Shown here: in pieces, positions 26,101 to 32,483 of the stretch
Layout: each line of letters begins with the position of its first letter
Numbering within the stretch: the first letter of the stretch is position 1
Origin: Xanthobacteraceae bacterium
Lineage (GTDB): Bacteria > Pseudomonadota > Alphaproteobacteria > Rhizobiales > Xanthobacteraceae
NCBI GenBank assembly: GCA_029266425.1
Contig: JAQSWY010000041.1
Span: 1 to 32,483 of the forward strand
Direction: 5' to 3'
DNA: 32,483 nucleotides
Translations under genes and position numbers: made by a program
Notes under the pieces: model-generated
What the model was told of the DNA's origin: nothing
Seen by the model: only the letters and a program-made list of their open reading frames with translations
Database searches by the model: none

Positions 26101-26153
26101 CTGTTCTGCTTCAGCATCCTTCGAGGCGAGTTCCGCTCGCACCTCGGGATGTG
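26101..26153. repeat. REP-like palindrome, copy 1
   Basis: The sequence reads CATCCTTCGAGGC, a small stem GCGAG-ttccg-CTCGC, then CACCTCGGGATG. The same architecture recurs twice at 28582-28693. The two arms around the inner stem are themselves inverted (CATCCTTCGAGG / CCTCGGGATG). Confidence 0.75.
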
Positions 26154-26261
26154 GTGGTAGCCGGACATTGAAGAGATTCGAGCGGGCATTTGCGGTGGGC
26201 GGACGCTGCGGCGTCGGCTAGAATATTTCCGGAGTGCAGGACGAGCCGGGCAACGAGCAGC

Positions 26262-27068
26262 ATGAATTTCGCGTCTTCCGCGATCGGGGCGCCGCCGGGA
26301 CGGTGCGGCACGGCGTGGCTCGCGCTCACGCTGCTCATCGGGCTCGCTCTCCCGGCGCAGGCCCGGCAATGCGCGGCTGGGCACACTACGAGGGGTCAGG
26401 TGGCCGGGCTCGCCGTTGGCGGCGATCTGCGGCTTGCTGACGGCCGCATGGTGCGCCTCGCCGCCGTCGCGACCGATTTCGGCATCGACGGCCACGGCCT
26501 TGCGCTCGACACCGCGCTGACCGAGTTCGCCGTCGGCCGCGACGTGGAGATCGCCTCGGCGAGCGCCAAGCCGGACCGCCATGGGCGCCTTAGCGGGATG
26601 GTGCGCGTCGCCGGCGCGGACGATGGCGAAAGCGTGCAAGCTGCGCTGGTCGGCCTCGGGCTCGCCGTGGTGCGGCCGGAGGAGGGTTATCTGCCATGCG
26701 CCGCCGTGCTGGCGGGGGTTGAAGAGGGCGCGCGCTCGGCCAAACTCGGGCTTTGGACGGTACTTCCGGCCGACGCGCGCGATCCGGCTGCGGTTCGCCG
26801 CATGAATGGCCGTTTTGCTGTCATCGAAGGCCGCATTTTTGCCGCTGGAAGCGGGCGAAATAGCGAATATCTGAATTTCGGCCGGACCTGGCGGGAAGAC
26901 GTCACGGTCCAGATTCCGCGTCGCGACCGTGCACGCTTTGTCGAGGCAGGCCTTGAGCCAGGGAGCCTCGATGGGCGGCGTATCATGGCTCGTGGCGTGA
27001 TATTCGAGGCTGGCGGGCCGACCATCGAGGCGCGCTGGCCGGAGCAGGTCCGGATGGAGGCGAAGTAG
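26262..27068 (+). CDS. Exported SNase-like (thermonuclease-homologue) domain protein
   Basis: 268-residue protein. A signal peptide covers about the first 37 residues (hydrophobic WLALTLLIGLALPAQA, cleaved before RQC). An OB-fold like staphylococcal nuclease follows: VGGDLRLADGRMVRLAAV (beta-barrel strand with the Arg of the active site), then DRHGRLSGMVRV, matching the DRYGR motif, and EEGARSAKLGLW, matching the E-x-A-x-x-x-x-GLW end of the domain. The segment that normally reads DAPE reads ATDFG, so the catalytic Glu is missing. It may be a binding rather than a cutting domain. The C-terminal 80 residues (VIEGRIFAAGSGRNSEYLNFG...) form a second OB-like part. It is followed 60 bp later by the M48 protease gene on the same strand. 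Confidence 0.8.
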   Translation: MNFASSAIGAPPGRCGTAWLALTLLIGLALPAQARQCAAGHTTRGQVAGLAVGGDLRLADGRMVRLAAVATDFGIDGHGLALDTALTEFAVGRDVEIASASAKPDRHGRLSGMVRVAGADDGESVQAALVGLGLAVVRPEEGYLPCAAVLAGVEEGARSAKLGLWTVLPADARDPAAVRRMNGRFAVIEGRIFAAGSGRNSEYLNFGRTWREDVTVQIPRRDRARFVEAGLEPGSLDGRRIMARGVIFEAGGPTIEARWPEQVRMEAK

Positions 27069-27128
27069 CGGGTGGCTTTCGGGGTCACAGGGGTGGGAGA
27101 GGCGCGCGGCGGGACGTCGTTCCGACGC

Positions 27129-28571
27129 ATGCGTTTTTGTGTCCTGCTGACGACGCTGCTGCTGGCCGGATGCGCCGGCCTCGACATCTCGACGCCCGCA
27201 CCGGACGCGCAGGCCACCGTATCCTCGTTCGAAGACAATTTGACCCCGACGCAGCGCAAGGAGCATGAACGGCTCGTCGCCTCCTATGGCGGTGCGTATA
27301 ACGACCCCGAGCTCCAGGCGCTGATCCAGGACGTGACGACCCGCCTCGTCGCGGCCTCCGAGCGGCCGGACCTCAAATACCGCGTCACCATCCTCAATTC
27401 GCCGGCAATCAACGCCTTCGCTCTGCCGAACGGCTCGCTCTATGTGACGCGCGGCCTGCTGGCGCTTGCCAATGACACCGCCGAGCTCGCCTCGGTGCTG
27501 TCGCACGAGATGGCGCATGTCATCGCCAACCACGCGGCGATCCGCGAAGACCAGATGAAGCAGGCGGTCCTCGTCAGCCGCGTCATCTCCGATGTCGTCA
27601 ATGATGCCGATCTCGGCGCCCTGGCGCTGGCCAAGAGCCGCATGTCGCTCGCCAGCTTCTCGCGGGCGCAGGAGCTGGAGGCGGACGCCATCGGAGTGGG
27701 CATCAGCGCCCGCGCCGGCTTCGATCCCTATGGCGCCTCGCGTTTCCTCACCGCCATGGGCAAGCAGGCGGCGCTGCGCTCTTCCGGCATCGGCCAGAGC
27801 GCCACGGCGGACGCTTCCGACTTCCTCGCCAGCCATCCGGCCACGCCGGAGCGCATCTCCATCGCCATCGCCAATGCCCGCGAATACGCCTCGCCGGACA
27901 AGCCGGGCGAGCGCGACCGCAAGCTCTATCTCTCGGCGCTCGACGGCGTGATCTATGGCGACGATCCGAAGGAAGGCTTCGTGCGCGGCCGCCGCTTCTT
28001 CCATCCGAAGCTCGGCTTCACCTTCACCGCGCCCGACACCTTCACGCTGGAGAACACCTCGCAGGCGGTGCTCGGGGCGACGCCGACCGGGCGCGAGGCG
28101 CTCAGGCTCGACGCGGTGCGGGTCGGCGGCGACCAGAGCCTGTCGCAGTATCTCTCCTCAGGCTGGATCGAGGGTGTCGAGATCGCCTCGGTGGAAAGCC
28201 TCGTCTTGAACGGCTTTCCGGCGGCGACGGCGGTGGCGCGTGGCGACCAGTGGTCGTTCCGCATGTTCGCCATCCGCTTCGGCAGCGACGTCTATCGGCT
28301 GATCTTCGCCGCACGCGAGCTCAGCCCCGACCTCGACCGCCAGTTCCGCGCCGCGGCCGAGACCTTCCGGCGGGTCTCGATCGAGGAGGCGGACAAGGTG
28401 AAGCCGCTGCGCATCCGCATCGTCGACGTCGGCCTCACCGACAATATCGACAAGCTGGCGGGCAAGATGGAGGTGCCGGACCGCGACATGGAGCGGTTCC
28501 TGATCCTCAACGGCCTCGACCGCAACGCCAAGCTTTCCTATGGCGAGGAAGTGAAGATCGTCGCGGATTGA
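27129..28571 (+). CDS. M48-family zinc metalloprotease, lipoprotein
   Basis: 480-residue membrane-anchored protease. The start ATG 27129 is chosen because it gives a lipoprotein signal peptide, MRFCVLLTTLLLAGC, with the lipobox LAGC; a GTG at 27072 would bury it. The zinc site is HEMAH (126-130) with the downstream ELEAD motif (182-186). The sequence after about residue 260 is a domain of unknown role (FFHPKLGFTFTAPDTF...), common in alphaproteobacterial members. The final 50 residues (RFLILNGLDRNAKLSYGEEVKIV) look LysM-like and may bind peptidoglycan. Relatives such as BepA act in quality control of the outer membrane. The gene ends facing rpoH, with an inverted pair of palindromes between them. 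Confidence 0.9.
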   Translation: MRFCVLLTTLLLAGCAGLDISTPAPDAQATVSSFEDNLTPTQRKEHERLVASYGGAYNDPELQALIQDVTTRLVAASERPDLKYRVTILNSPAINAFALPNGSLYVTRGLLALANDTAELASVLSHEMAHVIANHAAIREDQMKQAVLVSRVISDVVNDADLGALALAKSRMSLASFSRAQELEADAIGVGISARAGFDPYGASRFLTAMGKQAALRSSGIGQSATADASDFLASHPATPERISIAIANAREYASPDKPGERDRKLYLSALDGVIYGDDPKEGFVRGRRFFHPKLGFTFTAPDTFTLENTSQAVLGATPTGREALRLDAVRVGGDQSLSQYLSSGWIEGVEIASVESLVLNGFPAATAVARGDQWSFRMFAIRFGSDVYRLIFAARELSPDLDRQFRAAAETFRRVSIEEADKVKPLRIRIVDVGLTDNIDKLAGKMEVPDRDMERFLILNGLDRNAKLSYGEEVKIVAD

Positions 28572-28581
28572 GGCGGGCGTT

Positions 28582-28693
28582 CTGTTTGAACATCCTTCGA
28601 GGCCGGCTTTGCCGGCACCTCAGGATGAGGGCACGCGTAAAACACGACCTCATCCTGAGGTGCTCGCGTAGCGAGCCTCGAATGCTCAAACAG
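28582..28693. repeat. Inverted pair of REP-like palindromes between convergent genes
   Basis: Copy 2 (28582-28630) and copy 3 (28648-28693, opposite orientation) share CTGTTTGA-CAT...CGAGGC and GCACCTCAGGATGAGG. Each has its own inner stem: GCCGGC-ttt-GCCGGC (28602-28616) and GCTCGC-gta-GCGAGC (28662-28676). Together they form a long imperfect palindrome with a 17-base spacer. The stems differ but are both paired, a sign of selection for structure. The position between convergent stops suggests a bidirectional transcription end or mRNA protection. Confidence 0.85.
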
Positions 28694-28703
28694 AATAATG
28701 TAA

Positions 28704-29576
28704 TCAGATAAATGCGTTGCTCGGTGCCGCGCCGCCCTGTGTGAGGGCGGTTCGCAGCTTCTCGATCGCGCGGTTCTCGATCTGGCGCACGCGCTCCTTG
28801 GAAATGCCGAGCCGGTCGCCGAGCGCTTCCAGCGTGGCGCCGTCGTCGGTCAGGCGCCGCGCCGCGATGATGCGCATCTCGCGCTCGCTGAGCTGCTTTA
28901 GCGCCGAGTGCAGCCAGCGCTGGCGGCGCTCGGTATCGATCTGCAGCGCGGCCTGCTCGTCAGGCAGCGGGTCCGGCGCGACGAGCTGGTCGATGCGCTC
29001 GGCGGCGCCCGGGTCCTCGCTCGCCAGCGGCGCGTTCAGCGAGATGTCGGCGCAGCCGAGGCGTGCATCCATGCGCGCCACCTCTTCCACCGAGACGCCG
29101 AGCGAGGCGGCAACCGAGCTGTGCACCTCGTCGGAATTGCTCAGCGGCCCGCCGGTGCGCTCGAGCCGGGCGCGGATGCGGCGCAGATTGAAGAACAGCG
29201 CCTTCTGCCCCGAGGAGGTGCCGCCGCGAACGATCGACCAGTTGCGCAGAACGTAGTCCTGGATGGCGGCGCGGATCCACCAGGTCGCATAGGTGGAGAA
29301 GCGCACGTCGCGCTCCGGCTCGAAGCGGGTGGAAGCTTCCAGCAGGCCGACATGGCCCTCCTGCACGAGGTCGGCCATGGGCAAGCCGTAATTGCGAAAG
29401 CGCCGGGCGAGCGCCAGCACGAGGCGCATATGGGAGCGGATCAACTCGTGGAGGGCAGCCTCGTCGCGATCGCGGCTCCAGCGCCGGGCGAGCTCATATT
29501 CCTCGGTGCGCTCGAGAAGGGGAGCGCTCATCGCCGCCTTGGCGAGCAGAGTACGGCTTCCGGCCGGATCATACAT
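28704..29576 (-). CDS. rpoH: RNA polymerase sigma factor RpoH (sigma-32 family)
   Basis: 290-residue group 3 sigma factor for heat-shock or oxidative-stress genes. Region 2 (LIRSHMRLVLALARRFRNYG, LVQEGHVGLLEAS, FSTYATWWIRAAIQDYVLRN) is intact. The RpoH box QKALFFNLR (124-132) separates it from RpoD-like sigmas. Region 4 ends TLEALGDRLGISKERVRQIENRAIEKLR. The start ATG 29576 is supported by GGGGAGG 6 nt upstream; an earlier start at 29612 would add 12 residues. An EcfG-type promoter just upstream suggests this is an RpoH2-like paralogue under stress control. Which paralogue it is needs comparison with other rpoH genes in the genome. Confidence 0.92.
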   Translation of the reverse strand: MYDPAGSRTLLAKAAMSAPLLERTEEYELARRWSRDRDEAALHELIRSHMRLVLALARRFRNYGLPMADLVQEGHVGLLEASTRFEPERDVRFSTYATWWIRAAIQDYVLRNWSIVRGGTSSGQKALFFNLRRIRARLERTGGPLSNSDEVHSSVAASLGVSVEEVARMDARLGCADISLNAPLASEDPGAAERIDQLVAPDPLPDEQAALQIDTERRQRWLHSALKQLSEREMRIIAARRLTDDGATLEALGDRLGISKERVRQIENRAIEKLRTALTQGGAAPSNAFI

Positions 29577-29632
29577 GCGCACCTCCCCAAGCAGTGAAGC
29601 CCGGGAATTCACCCGGGAGCCGCCAGTTGCTC

Positions 29633-29658
29633 AACGCGGCAGCGCGCGGGCCGGTTCC
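29633..29658 (-). promoter_or_regulatory. EcfG/RpoE-type promoter of rpoH (GGAAC-N17-CGTT)
   Basis: On the minus strand GGAAC (complement 29654..29658) and CGTT (complement 29633..29636) are separated by exactly 17 bases. This fits the consensus of the alphaproteobacterial general-stress sigma factor EcfG without mismatch. The predicted transcript starts near 29626, giving a leader of about 50 nt that includes the CCCGGG-aattca-CCCGGG hairpin. Confidence 0.7.
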
Positions 29659-29694
29659 CAGCGATGCGGCGAGACGCGGTGTGAAAGGGCTTTG

Positions 29695-29728
29695 GAAAGC
29701 AAAAGGCCCGGCGCAGGGCCGGGCCTTT
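29695..29728 (-). terminator. Intrinsic terminator of carD
   Basis: A perfect 11-bp stem, AAAGGCCCGGC/GCCGGGCCTTT (29702-29712 and 29718-29728), has a 5-base loop. Read on the minus strand it is followed by TTTTGCTTT, a U-rich tail. It lies 27 bp after the carD stop and before the rpoH promoter, so it separates the two transcripts. Confidence 0.85.
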
Positions 29729-29755
29729 GGACTGATTGAGCGTGTGGGAGGGCGA

Positions 29756-30343
29756 TCAGGCCGCCTCTTCCTCGGTCTCGGTCTCTTCGGCTTCCGCCTC
29801 TTCGGCATCGCCTTTGCCGCCGCGCTTCGGGCCCTTGAGCAGGTTCTGCTCGATGAGCTTGATCGCCTCGGTCTCGGTCAGGTTGTCGACGGCGGCGAGT
29901 TCGCGAGCCATGCGGTCGAGCGCGGCCTCATAGAGCTGACGCTCGCTGTAGGACTGCTCGGGCTGGGCCTCGGAACGATAGAGATCGCGGACCACCTCGG
30001 AGATGGCGACGAGATCGCCAGAATTGATCTTGGCTTCGTATTCCTGCGCGCGGCGGCTCCACATGGTGCGCTTCACGCGGGCGCGGCCCTTCAGCGTTTC
30101 CAGCGCCTTCTTGACGATGGTCGGCTCGGACAATTTGCGCATGCCGACGGAGACGATCTTCGGCACCGGAACCCGCAACGTCATCTTGTCTTTCTCAAAA
30201 TGGATGACGAAGAGTTCGAGCTTGAAGCCGGCGACTTCCTGCTCTTCGATGGAAGTAATGCGCCCGACGCCGTGCGACGGGTAAACGATGTGCTCGCCCG
30301 TCTTGAAACCCTGGCGGAGGTTTGAGGGCTTCTTGATCGACAT
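29756..30343 (-). CDS. carD: CarD family transcriptional regulator
   Basis: 195-residue RNA polymerase-binding protein of the CarD/CdnL family. The N-terminal RNAP-interaction domain reads FKTGEHIVYPSHGVGRITSIEE (13-34) and FELFVIHFEKDKMTLRVPVPK-like strands follow. The helical C-terminal part contains WSRRAQEYEAKINSGDLVAISEVVRDLYR, where the Trp is the residue that contacts the upstream edge of the promoter bubble in studied homologues. The chain ends in an acidic Glu/Ala tail. CarD stabilises open complexes, especially at rRNA promoters. It has a long structured leader upstream and a strong terminator downstream, so it is probably monocistronic. Confidence 0.92.
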   Translation of the reverse strand: MSIKKPSNLRQGFKTGEHIVYPSHGVGRITSIEEQEVAGFKLELFVIHFEKDKMTLRVPVPKIVSVGMRKLSEPTIVKKALETLKGRARVKRTMWSRRAQEYEAKINSGDLVAISEVVRDLYRSEAQPEQSYSERQLYEAALDRMARELAAVDNLTETEAIKLIEQNLLKGPKRGGKGDAEEAEAEETETEEEAA

Positions 30344-30372
30344 GCTGAGTCCTGTTCCTGGTCCCGACCGAT

Positions 30373-30576
30373 CGCTGCCGCGCGACCTCGGTTAAGAAGC
30401 GGCAGCGGCCTGCGGACAAGAGGTCCGCGGGCAAAAAGAAATCGCCTCCGCGAAGTTGCGGAGCTTCACTTTCAGCCGATGACGGAAATCTCGGATGCCT
30501 TCGCCACGAGCGCATAAGCGCGCGACAAAGGGAAACCCGCTTCAAGTTCCGGGAGGGTCGCTCCAAACCGGGAGCG
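30373..30576 (-). promoter_or_regulatory. Structured 5' leader of carD with four hairpins
   Basis: The 383-bp gap between fdxA and carD has no gene. It holds four perfect inverted repeats: CGCTGCCGC/GCGGCAGCG (30373-30407, 9-bp arms), GCGGAC/GTCCGC (30412-30428), CTCCGC/GCGGAG (30446-30463) and CGCTCC/GGAGCG (30559-30576). All would be in the carD leader if transcription starts near 30607. No known riboswitch is recognised. GC-rich DNA favours chance stems, so their density is the point of interest rather than any one of them. Confidence 0.5.
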
Positions 30577-30613
30577 CCGCATCATGGCAAACCCAATCGA
30601 CTGCACGGAACTT

Positions 30614-30641
30614 CATATAGCACAATAGTGCTGAAAATCAA
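30614..30641 (-). promoter_or_regulatory. Predicted sigma-70 promoter of carD with palindrome in the spacer
   Basis: Minus strand: TTGATT (-35, complement 30636..30641), 16-base spacer, TATATG (-10, complement 30614..30619). The region is clearly AT-richer than its surroundings. The spacer carries the dyad AGCAC-AATA-GTGCT (30619-30632), placed where a repressor would block the polymerase. The start site would be near 30607, giving a leader of about 265 nt. Confidence 0.55.
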
Positions 30642-30726
30642 AGCGCTGCCGCGCCGCAGCGTGCCGGCGCGGATAACGCAGGGTCAAAGGCGCGGGAGAA
30701 AACATCACCGCGCAAATCACATATTG

Positions 30727-31062
30727 TCAGCCGTCCTTACCCGGTTCGGTGGAGAGATACTGTAGCTTGTCGGCCACACCATCCCACTCCTTGGCGTCGG
30801 CAGGCGGCTCCTTCTTGTCGGTGATGTTGGGCCAGACCTTGGCGTATTCCGCATTCAGCGCCAGCCACTTCTCCAACCCCGGCTCCGTGTCGGGCTTGAT
30901 GGCCTCCGCCGGGCACTCCGGCTCGCAGACGCCGCAATCGATGCACTCGTCCGGATGGATGACGAGGAAGTTTTCGCCCTCATAGAAACAGTCGACCGGA
31001 CACACGGAAACGCAATCCGTGTATTTGCACTTGATGCAATTCTCCGTGACGACGTAGGGCAT
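30727..31062 (-). CDS. fdxA: Ferredoxin FdxA, seven-iron type
   Basis: 111-residue 7Fe ferredoxin. The start MPYVVTENCIKCKYTDC at 31062 is the standard one, with CGGAGA 8 nt upstream. Cys9, Cys17 and Cys50 should hold the [3Fe-4S] cluster; Cys21, Cys40, Cys43 and Cys46 the [4Fe-4S] cluster. Extra Cys12 and Cys25 are normal in this family. The C-terminal extension (LEKWLALNAEYAKVWPNIT) is also typical. The protein transfers electrons in the cytoplasm; its partner here is unknown. The gene lies between the S4-domain gene and carD on the same strand, an arrangement common in Hyphomicrobiales. Confidence 0.95.
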   Translation of the reverse strand: MPYVVTENCIKCKYTDCVSVCPVDCFYEGENFLVIHPDECIDCGVCEPECPAEAIKPDTEPGLEKWLALNAEYAKVWPNITDKKEPPADAKEWDGVADKLQYLSTEPGKDG

Positions 31063-31173
31063 TCGCCAAGTCTCCGAGATGGGCATGTGATTTGGCCCGC
31101 GCTTCCCCTATCGCAGGCGCCGTCACCGTGCAAGGTGCTGTTCCGCGGAGCAGGGCCGCGACATGGCGCGTTC

Positions 31174-31446
31174 TCAGCCGGGCTCCGTCACCTCGATATA
31201 GAGAACGCTCGCCGCCTTCGCATCGCCCCGGCGCTCGGAAAACCCCGAAATCTGCAGAATTCTGACCCGGGAATCGAGGGCGACCGTCACCACATCGCCG
31301 AGTTTGGCGGCATGTGCGGGTGCCGTGACCCTGACCCCGTTCACCCGCACCCGGCCGGCCTTCACCAGCGCAGACGCGGCGCTGCGGGTGCGCACCACCC
31401 GCGCATGCCACAGCCAGGCGTCGAGCCGGGGACGTTCCAGCGACAT
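31174..31446 (-). CDS. Small S4-domain RNA-binding protein (Hsp15/HslR-like)
   Basis: 90-residue protein made almost entirely of an S4 RNA-binding fold: RLDAWLWHARVVRTRSAASALV (helices), then KAGRVRVNGVRV and KLGDVVTVALDSRVRILQI. This is the core of Hsp15/HslR, which in E. coli binds 50S subunits carrying stalled nascent chains. The basic tail of HslR is missing, so the role may differ. It starts 5 bp after the stop of the preceding large gene, so the two are probably co-transcribed. Confidence 0.85.
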   Translation of the reverse strand: MSLERPRLDAWLWHARVVRTRSAASALVKAGRVRVNGVRVTAPAHAAKLGDVVTVALDSRVRILQISGFSERRGDAKAASVLYIEVTEPG

Positions 31447-31451
31447 TGAGC

Positions 31452-32483
31452 TCAGCTGTCGCCCTTGTCCGCCTCCATGCGAGCCTTCAGGGCAAGGAGA
31501 GCGGCAAAGGGCGAGTTGGGATCGACGGTGGTCGGCCGCTCGCGGCGCTGGTCCTGCTGGCGCGGCTGCTGCGAGCGGTCATTGGACGGACGGTCGGAGC
31601 GTTCGCGCCGGTCCGGCCGGTCGCCACGATACGGGCGGTCGCCACGGTGCGGGCGGTCGCCGCTTCCCTCGCCTTCGCGGCGGAAGCGTTCCTTGCCCTG
31701 CTGGTCGCGACCTTGCCGCTCGCCCGCGTGGCGATCCTGCTGCTGGCCCTGACGCTGGTCCGGGCGGCGGTCGCCGCGCTCGGGACGAGCGCCGCCTTCC
31801 GGACGATCGTGCGGCTGCGAAGCGGCGACCTCGGTCTGGCCGGTTGCGTCGCCATTGGTCGGGCGCTGGCCATGACCGGGCCTGCCGCGGCCATGGTGCT
31901 GCGGACGATGCTGGCCAGCCGGGCGGCCGGGCCGCCAGATCTCGATCATCGCCGGTTCGGCAGGCGACGCGGTCTCGGCAGACACAGTCTCGGCAGACAC
32001 GACCTCGGCGGGCGCGGCCTCGACGGAAGCCGTCTCCGGGGCAGGCGCCGTCTCCGGGGCGGGAGCTTGCGCGGCGACGTCGCCGGCTTCCGCTGCTGCC
32101 TCGACGGGCTCGGTCGTCGCGGTCTCGGACGCCTCTGCAGTAGCGAGCGTGGGCTGTTCCGCGAGCGGCGCTTCGCTCACGACCGTCGCCTCGCTCGTCT
32201 CCGCCGATGGGGTTTCGGTGGGCGCAGCATCCGCAACCTGCCCTTCGGCGGCCACAGGAACGTCTTCGGCAGCAGCCTCCGCGACAGGCGAAGGTGCTTC
32301 AGTGGCAGGTGCTTCAGTGGCGGCGACCCCATCAGCGGAGACATCAGCGGCGAGAGCCTCGCCGCTCGCAGTCTCAGCTGCCGGAGTCTCAGCTGCCGGT
32401 GCCTCGCTCACCGCCTGCTCGGCGGGCGCGGTCTCCGCTGCCGGCGTCTCGGCGGCCGGCTCCGGCGGCGGGGCCGGGCGGCG
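31452..32483 (-). CDS. C-terminal low-complexity tail of a large protein, probably a helicase; N-terminus outside window
   Basis: The frame is open to the right edge, so the start is not in the window. What is visible is about 343 residues without a folded catalytic domain. First comes an Ala/Glu/Pro/Thr-rich stretch of about 180 residues with repeated TPAAET/APA-like units. It is followed by MIEIWRPGRP. Then a basic Arg/Gly/Asp/Gln-rich region with HRGDRPYRGDRPDRRERSDRP repeats leads to the closing PNSPFAALLALKARMEADK. In Hyphomicrobiales, helicases next to the S4/fdxA/carD genes end with such a tail. That identification rests on gene order and the closing motif, as no helicase motif is in view. 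Confidence 0.6.
   Translation of the reverse strand, partial: RRPAPPPEPAAETPAAETAPAEQAVSEAPAAETPAAETASGEALAADVSADGVAATEAPATEAPSPVAEAAAEDVPVAAEGQVADAAPTETPSAETSEATVVSEAPLAEQPTLATAEASETATTEPVEAAAEAGDVAAQAPAPETAPAPETASVEAAPAEVVSAETVSAETASPAEPAMIEIWRPGRPAGQHRPQHHGRGRPGHGQRPTNGDATGQTEVAASQPHDRPEGGARPERGDRRPDQRQGQQQDRHAGERQGRDQQGKERFRREGEGSGDRPHRGDRPYRGDRPDRRERSDRPSNDRSQQPRQQDQRRERPTTVDPNSPFAALLALKARMEADKGDS

Noticed and set aside
26064..28004. Minus-strand open frame of 646 codons opposite the SNase-like and M48 genes
   Set aside because: Both opposite-strand genes have signal peptides and motifs; this frame has neither.

Overview
The window looks like chromosomal DNA of an alphaproteobacterium of the order Hyphomicrobiales (Rhizobiales). 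The DNA is GC-rich. The right end carries a gene block typical of that order (large protein with a charged tail, S4 RNA-binding protein, FdxA, CarD, an RpoH with an RpoH box), and the intergenic regions hold palindromic repeats of the rhizobial kind. No rRNA, tRNA or CRISPR array was seen.

Region 1 (1-9.5 kb). A left-truncated IS5-family (IS427-like) transposase is followed by an eight-gene operon on the minus strand. In order of transcription: aldehyde dehydrogenase, TRAP transporter DctP-DctQ-DctM, zinc alcohol dehydrogenase, CaiB-type CoA-transferase, CitE-like CoA-ester lyase, LysR regulator. Read as a pathway, a hydroxy acid or diol is imported, its alcohol is oxidised to aldehyde and then acid, the acid is loaded with CoA and the thioester is cleaved, as in malyl-CoA or citramalyl-CoA cleavage. 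A possible LysR box lies upstream of the first gene.

Region 2 (9.5-12.1 kb). This is mobile-element debris: a VirD2-like/DUF3363 relaxase without its 5' end, abutting an IS110-family transposase fragment.

Region 3 (12.1-22.6 kb). A second, nine-gene catabolic operon on the minus strand encodes an FAD-dependent oxidoreductase, an enoyl-CoA hydratase, a two-domain CoA-transferase, a complete branched-chain-amino-acid-type ABC importer (LivG, F, H, M, K) and an acyl-CoA dehydrogenase. A divergent GntR/FadR regulator faces it across a short promoter region holding a nested 38-bp palindrome. The whole unit lies between two direct copies of a 51-bp sequence (48/51 identical), 10.6 kb apart, next to transposase remnants. 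This suggests an acquired catabolic module.

Region 4 (22.6-32.5 kb). A broken IS3-family orfA marks the edge of the accessory DNA. Core genes follow: topoisomerase IB with an internal Gly-Asn-Gln repeat, a GH13 alpha-glucosidase, an SNase-like exported protein lacking a key acidic residue, an M48 lipoprotein protease, RpoH with a textbook EcfG-type promoter (GGAAC-N17-CGTT), CarD with a structured leader and an intrinsic terminator, ferredoxin FdxA, a small S4 protein, and the low-complexity tail of a large protein that runs off the right edge.

The most likely undescribed biology is in the two catabolic operons, whose gene combinations imply substrates that cannot be named from sequence alone.
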